Positions 58,933 to 64,000 of a DNA stretch of 64,000 nucleotides are shown here, in pieces; position 1 is the first letter of the stretch, and each line of letters opens with the position of its first letter. The notes below the pieces were generated by a model, which was not told the DNA's origin, searched no databases, and worked only from the letters and a program-made list of their open reading frames with translations. Position numbers and translations under genes: made by a program. The stretch comes from Micractinium sp. NFX-FRZ (Eukaryota > Chlorophyta > Trebouxiophyceae > Chlorellales > Chlorellaceae): NCBI GenBank assembly GCA_029339195.1, contig JAPTJF010000278.1, forward strand, positions 20,195 to 84,194, written 5' to 3'.

Positions 58933-61932
58933 ATGGGCCAGTGTTGGACGGGTATTCCCCCGGAGGCGAGTCGGCCTGCCGCCATAGTGGCTCTTCCGCA
59001 GGGCCGTGCAGCAGCGGGCGGGGCCACCTTACCTCCGCTCGGAGTTGCCCTAGCTAGCAGCTGCCGCTCGCCCGCCGCCGCTCCCGCCACCACCTCGCCC
59101 TGCCCAACCATGCCGTCCGCCCTGCTCCTTCCATGCAGGAAGTCCCCTGCTGCATCACATGCAGGAAGAAAGGATCTGGTGCCTGGCAGGAGATGAGCAG
59201 TAAGGAGGCAAGTGCACGCTTGTTGCATCGCATCTTGTGCTTAGGCGGGCCGCCTGGCGCTCTCGACACGCAGGCGGACAGCGGTGCCCTGCCCTTGCAG
59301 CCTGTGGGGCCGGCTGCATGTGAGGCTGCACAAGGTGTGCGGGCTGGCCAGCCCGCACACGCGCATGTCGCTCGATCCCTTGCTTGCGTTTGCCACCGTT
59401 GCACGCCCAACCTGCACCCAAACCCAGCTCCCCCTCACCCCTCGGTGCCCCCAAACCACCCAGGGGAGCAAGCGGGTGTGGCGGGAGGTTATGGTATCCA
59501 GCAAGCGCCGCGAGCCACAGAACCATCCACCCACCCTCCTGCTCATCCATCACCTTGCGCCCAACCACGCCCGCAGAGGAACCTGCCTGCCTTCAGTCTG
59601 CAGCCTGCCCGACTCACTCTCTGCACCTTTCAAGGCGGTTGACAGGATGCCTACTGCCCACGCTCCCCCCGCCTGCAGAGGAGCAAGTGGGTGCGGCGGG
59701 AGGGCGTGATGTCGTGCCGGCGCTGCAACATCGCGTGGCATGCAAACCAGGGGCGCGTCCACGAGGTGCGCAGCCGCAGTTGCCTGTATTGATATGAGGA
59801 TGCCAGCTTCAGGACAGCTTCAAAGGCCTGACTTGTGTGATGCAGGCGAGGGGCGTGACTTGGCGGGTGGGGTACTCCCGTCAGTGATGCCGCAGCGCGT
59901 AGTGTTGGCTTGAGCTGCACGGCTGTCCACCCGCCAATTTGGGGACCCTTCTTTGTCCCGTTGTTGCCCCCGCAGGACCGCCTCCGAAGCGAGAAGAAGA
60001 AGGGGAAGAAGTGTGAGTTGTGTGGCCGCGTTCCAAGCACAGCATTGCACTGCTCGTCTGTGCTACGGTCGACCGGCATCTGGCTGCCTGCTGCATCAGC
60101 TGCCCACCCCGTGCTTGTTACGCTGCTCTTTCGAGCCCCTGTGTCGATCAATCAATAATCTATCAATGTGTGCAGACCCCAAGCCAACAGACAGCGTCAA
60201 GCCCCTGCGGCGCCTGCGCTCCGGCAAGCAGTGGGACAACACATGCTCCTTCAGGGAGCCCTGGAGGTGGGGCCCGCTCCATCTCTCCCGACATTGTGCC
60301 CATGACCATCGGCCTGTGCACAGGCTGCGAGACGTGCAAGCACCCCCCAGGCGGATGGTTGTGTGGAACTAGCTGCTCTGCCATGGCACCAGCTGGCACT
60401 GCTGCGTCCCAGCCTAAAGCAGGCAGCTCAGGTGGTTTCCTGCTGCTTTTGTCCTGGCAAGCCCCTCCCACTCACCCCTCCCTCCCTCCCCCAGCTCTGC
60501 TCCCTCCTCCCCCCAACCCTCACCCACCCCTCCCCCCTGGCCCCCCCGGTTGCAGCCCGCCCTCCTCGCTGCGCCGCATGCTCTCCGCCATCCGCATCTC
60601 CCAACAGAAGAACCCAGCCAAATACGTGGGGGTGCAGCGCAAGCCCACCGGCTTCGTCCCCGCACACAGTGTGCACAGCGTGCGCAGCGCGCCCGCCGGG
60701 CTGGGCTCCCCGCCCGCCGCCGAGCTGGTGAGCATGCTGTGCATGCTGCTGGTCCCCTAGTCTCTAGTACCCCTGTTGCCCCTATCGGCTTGCTCCCTCC
60801 GTCCCCCGCGGGGCTGTCGACCCAGCGCTGCTGCTGATGCTGCTGATGCGGATGCCTTGATCTCTTCCTGTGCTCGCCTGCTTGTGCTGGCCAGGCCTGC
60901 CCAACCACAGGACTGCTGCTGGTTTGGCGGCGCATGTTGGGGCCAGCTGTGGCCTGGTCCCGCACCCGGGTGTGTGTGGAGGGCAGGCCTGACCCAACCA
61001 CTTTCCTGCCACCCGCTGTCCCTCCCGAATCCGCAGGGGAGGCCGGTGCAGCCGCAGGCGTCAGCGCAGACGCTGCCGCACGCTCTACCGCAGGCGCGGG
61101 CTCAGGTGCTCGTGCAGCCGCACCAGCCAGTGCAGCCTCGCCTGCCGCAGCAGCCGCCCGCGAGCTGGGCGGCCGCAGGGCCCCAGCAGCACTCGCGCTC
61201 CGACCCAGCACAGGCGGTGGAACGGGAGCGGGAGGGGCCATGGCAGGGGCAGCAGGAGCGGCAGGCGGCGGTGCAGCAGGCGGCGGCTCATCTGGGGCTG
61301 GAGGGCGCCGATTTTGAGGCGCAGCTGGCGGTGCTGGAAGGTAGGCCCCAGGTGTCTGTCACTTTGTTTTGTTTCCAAGGCATGAACCTGTTGCTCATTC
61401 AACCCTCGGATACAGTGTCGGCGCTGGGCAGCCGGCTGCCTGCTGCATCCGCCAGTTGCATCATAACAACAAAATCCTGCCACACTTCCCTGCCCCTGCA
61501 GAGCTTCATTCCTCAGAGCTAGTGGAGGAGTGCAGCCTGGGCAGCCAGCTGTCCTCCTCTCTCGCCATCCAAATCAGCGCCGTGCGCGCCACCCGGCCCC
61601 CAGAGGAAGACGGCAGCAGCGGCAGCGGCGGCAGCGGGGCCTACCAGGCACAAGGCATGGCCACCGCCGGCGGCAGCAGCGAGGCTTATGAGCAGCCGCC
61701 GCGGGCGTGGGAGTGGCAGCAGGAGTGGGCGGCGCCGCGGGACGTGCCAGCCAAGCAGCAGCGGCAGCAGTGGCAGGAGCAGCAGCAGCAGCAGCAGCGG
61801 CAGCAGCAGCAGGGCGGCAAGGAGTTGCCCTTGCTGCCCTCTGAGGAGACCGCCTCCTTGGGCCCTGTCACTCCAGACTTGAGCCCAGACAACACCGTCG
61901 CCCTGCTGGCGCACCATGCAGACTCCCTCTGA
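58933..61932 (+). CDS. GATA-like zinc-finger protein, Gln-rich (plus paralogue)
   Basis: Eight exons, 407 aa: 58933-58965, 59139-59207, 59679-59765, 59976-60012, 60176-60266, 60556-60727, 61037-61340, 61502-61932; the number of exons, phases and GC donors of introns 1 and 2 all match the minus paralogue. The finger is Cys16-x2-Cys19 (CCITCRKK) and Cys47-x2-Cys50 (SCRRCNIAWHANQGR). The LRSGKQWDNTCSFREPW and ISQQKNPAKYVGVQRKP blocks are conserved. It is shorter, mainly because the Gln-rich C-terminal region is smaller; the end keeps LGPVTPDLSPDNTVALL. Same likely role as its partner: a nuclear regulator with one zinc finger and a disordered Gln-rich region. The start at 58933 was chosen because the matching Met opens the minus paralogue and the exon ends in the same GCGAGT donor. 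Confidence 0.68.
59461..59500 (+). repeat. Echo of zinc-finger exon 3 start
   Basis: About 215 bases before exon 3 (59679, RSKWVRREGVMS) the intron reads GSKRVWREVMVSS in the matching frame. The cysteines of the finger are missing in the copy. A comparable remnant (RSSKGRVKKR in translation) lies upstream of exon 3 in the minus paralogue at about 57342-57304. Confidence 0.6.
60540..60670 (+). repeat. Near-identical inverted segment shared with 55645-55780
   Basis: Partner of the inverted segment in the minus paralogue: intron end GGCCCCCCCGGTTGCAG plus the start of exon 6, with about two differences. Confidence 0.8.
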
Positions 61933-63180
61933 GAGACAGCACCACACCACGAGAACACAGACGCGCCCCGCTGCGATTCCCCTTGAAGAAAGCAGGCCAA
62001 CCTGCGCCACCTCTTCCTGGTCGCCCACCTAGAGATGGCATGCGCACGTGCCTGCATCTGAATGTTATTTTTTTTAATTCCCACACACAGATCCCCTGTG
62101 ACCCAGCCCCCCTTGCATGAATGTCAGAACTAGCGTACGAGTTTTGCGCTTCCCCTCTGCACCACACAAGCGACCACCCGTGCTAACCAAGACCAACCCG
62201 CGTGCCGGGAACGCACACAAACACCGAGCACACCCCAGGCTTGCCCTGTGCTGTTGTGTGCGCGCACGTCGGAGAGAGGCACAGGGACGAGAGAGAAGGG
62301 AGGCACGGTGCAGTGGGGCGGGAGGGGCCGGGAGCGCCTGTGTAGTTGTGTGTGCGCCCAGCGGCGAGGGGCAGAGGGACGCAAGAGGAGGTGCGGAGTT
62401 GCTGGGGAGGGGAGGGAGCAAGGGAGGGAGAAGAGAGCAAGGGATGGGGGAGCACACCAGCTCCCTCAGATCCCCGCCACCCACCCCCGCCACCCACCGC
62501 ACCACGCAGAACCACCCAGCTGCGGCTGCTTCTTGGTTCCTGGCACGCGATGGTGCATCTGTGCATGCGTGCAGCACGGGGCACCACCGATTGACAGCAC
62601 AACAACGGCCCCAAACGGCCTGTGCAGCCACGCATGTTCCCCGGCTGTGTTTCCCTGGAGAGCGCTGACCACAGCCTGTCCTCGGCCTGGACCACTAGCA
62701 AGTGGAGCTCAGTAGCTTACAATTTGTACAGTCAGCGCGCACGCCTCTGGGTTCCAAAAAACACACAGGGAAGCTGTTTCGTTGGGGAGAGCAGCGAGAG
62801 CAAAAGGGGAACACTGCAACAGGACAACCCGCCCGCCAGAGGGGGCTGATGCAGAGGAGCGCAAGAGAGGGGCAGGCGGGCAGGTGGCGGGAGGGGGTGA
62901 GGGTTGGGATTGGGGGAGGGGGGCATTAAATCTTCTCGGTGCAGGGAGGTGGCGGAGGGGGGGAGGGGTGCGGGCGCGGACGTGGGTTCACATCCATCGC
63001 CCGCGGCTGCTGCAAGGCTGCTGCTGCTGCCGAAGGGACGCGCGGGCGGGCGGGTGGGGCACCGCCCGCGCGCCCGCCGGCACACGCGGCGGGGCTAGGG
63101 GGTGGGAACCGTGGCAGGGTGTTCGTGGTGGGGTGGGTCGCTGTCCGTCCACCCCCTAGCCCACAAGCTGGGGAAGCTGC
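61933..63180. other. Convergent intergenic region
   Basis: About 1.25 kb between the stops of the plus-strand zinc-finger gene and the minus-strand antenna gene. A TGTAA on the minus strand near 62717 could be the antenna gene's polyadenylation motif. No coding exon is recognised. Confidence 0.45.
62240..62425 (+). repeat. Diverged tandem duplication of about 95 bp
   Basis: Two successive copies beginning GTTGTGTGCGCGCACGTCGG and GTTGTGTGTGCGCCCAGCGG, each continuing with GAGGGGCAGAGGGACG-like purine-rich sequence. Confidence 0.6.
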
Positions 63181-64000
63181 TTAGAAGCCGGCGGAGAACT
63201 TCTGCAGGGAGCCCAGGGCGCCCTCGCCGGTGGACCAGGCCTGCACGGTGTAGCCCAGGAAGGACACCATGGCCAGGCGCGCGTGCTTGATCTCCGCCTC
63301 CCGCAGCTTGTCCGTGCGCTCGCTGTCGTCGCTGGCCAGCTTCAGGGGGTCAAAGGCACCGCCTGCGGGGGGGCGGGGGGGTGGACGGCACCAGACAGAG
63401 GAGGTGAGGAGAACAGCAGCGGCCCAAGGCCAGACGGAGGGGCATGGGGAGATTTGGTGGGGTGGGAGGAGCAGGACGCAGCACCAGGCAGCGAAGTGGA
63501 GAAGGCGCGCACGCAGCTCCCGCTGCCGCCCCGGGTCCCAACCACTTGGTGGGGCCAGCGTGCAGAGCATGCACATTAGGGTTTGCCCCCATGACCCCAA
63601 CCGCATGGTACTGCAGCGGCGGTACCGCGTGCTCACCGGGGTAGCAGCGGCGCTCCGGGTCCAGCTCCGTGTTGCGGAACAGCTCCACGCCGCCCATCAG
63701 CACAGAGTTGAGGATGGCCAGGGTGTAGATGGAGAAGGGCAGGTCCACGCCGGCGTACTGGGGCTGCAGGGGGGACGAGGGGAGCGCGGGGTTGGGATCA
63801 GACAAAAGACAGTTGCCTGGCATAGTTGCGAGCGATTGGCCCTCCCTGTGCACCCCCTGGCACTGGGTCTTCGAAAAGAGCGGCTGCGAGTCGGCAGGTG
63901 ACGCGTGTGATCATGTGCATCCTCGAGCTAGCCGCTAAGAAGCTCCTCAACCACGGTGATGTAAGTGGACACCCTGAACTCTGGCAGCGCTGCCAGAGTT
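63181..64000 (-). CDS. Light-harvesting chlorophyll a/b-binding protein, CP29-like, 3' part
   Basis: Only the last two exons are inside the window: 63763-63637 and 63362-63181, joined in phase 1; the 5' part lies beyond the right edge. They encode the C-terminal region of an LHC antenna protein: [37 protein letters not shown], then the third transmembrane helix with [19 protein letters not shown] (the Glu-x-x-x-x-Arg chlorophyll-ligand and helix-packing motif) and [11 protein letters not shown] to the stop. The RN-x-ELDPE-R-x-YPGG pattern is what I associate with CP29-type minor antenna proteins of photosystem II rather than major LHCII or LHCI; this assignment is less certain than the family. 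The protein would act in the thylakoid membrane. Confidence 0.85.
63977..64000. repeat. Perfect 24-bp palindrome at the window edge
   Basis: AACTCTGGCAGC followed immediately by its exact reverse complement GCTGCCAGAGTT, with no spacer. It lies in an intron (or 5' region) of the antenna gene and may extend beyond the window. Confidence 0.9.

Noticed and set aside
1..64000. Mobile elements, viral insertions, CRISPR, tRNA and rRNA
   Set aside because: No transposase, reverse transcriptase, capsid-like or RNA-gene signature was found on either strand. The repeats present are local tandem duplications and simple repeats.

Overview
This window looks like nuclear DNA of a coccoid green alga from the Chlorella/Micractinium group (Trebouxiophyceae). 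This is inferred from very high GC, densely intron-split genes, Ala/Gln-rich low-complexity coding sequence, CAG/CTG runs, a light-harvesting chlorophyll-binding protein and plant-type protein families. No rRNA, tRNA, CRISPR array, transposase or organelle gene was recognised. All splice models come from reading GT/GC donors and AG acceptors, requiring phase to agree across every junction and comparing with family motifs; none has transcript support.

Layout: MYND zinc-finger protein (-, 879-2291); unrecognised basic Ala/Gln-rich protein (+, 3543-5925); membrane-anchored SGNH hydrolase with 14 exons (-, 6914-12793); protein with two SpoVS-like domains (-, 14185-16731); a 31-exon BIG-type Sec7 ARF-GEF of about 2234 aa (+, 18888-33021); a CaMK-like Ser/Thr kinase with an N-terminal MGC motif (+, 33608-38998); a small unknown gene (-, 39383-40449); two tandem AP2-like paralogues (-, 42071-45432 and 46538-52625); a head-to-head pair of GATA-like zinc-finger paralogues with matching exon structure (-, 53896-57947; +, 58933-61932); and the 3' part of a CP29-like antenna gene (-, 63181 to the right edge).

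The genes do not form one pathway. BIG and the SGNH hydrolase both point to the Golgi/secretory system (ARF activation; lumenal acyl-ester chemistry on glycans or secreted material). The AP2 and zinc-finger pairs look like transcription factors multiplied by local duplication.

The most striking pattern is in the introns. In at least eight exons of six genes, a nearby intron carries one or more decayed copies of the exon's own edge, often including the splice site. Several are in the right phase to be spliced. I call these exon-edge echoes. A second oddity is the donor sites: 11 of 91 introns modelled in nine genes use GC instead of GT.
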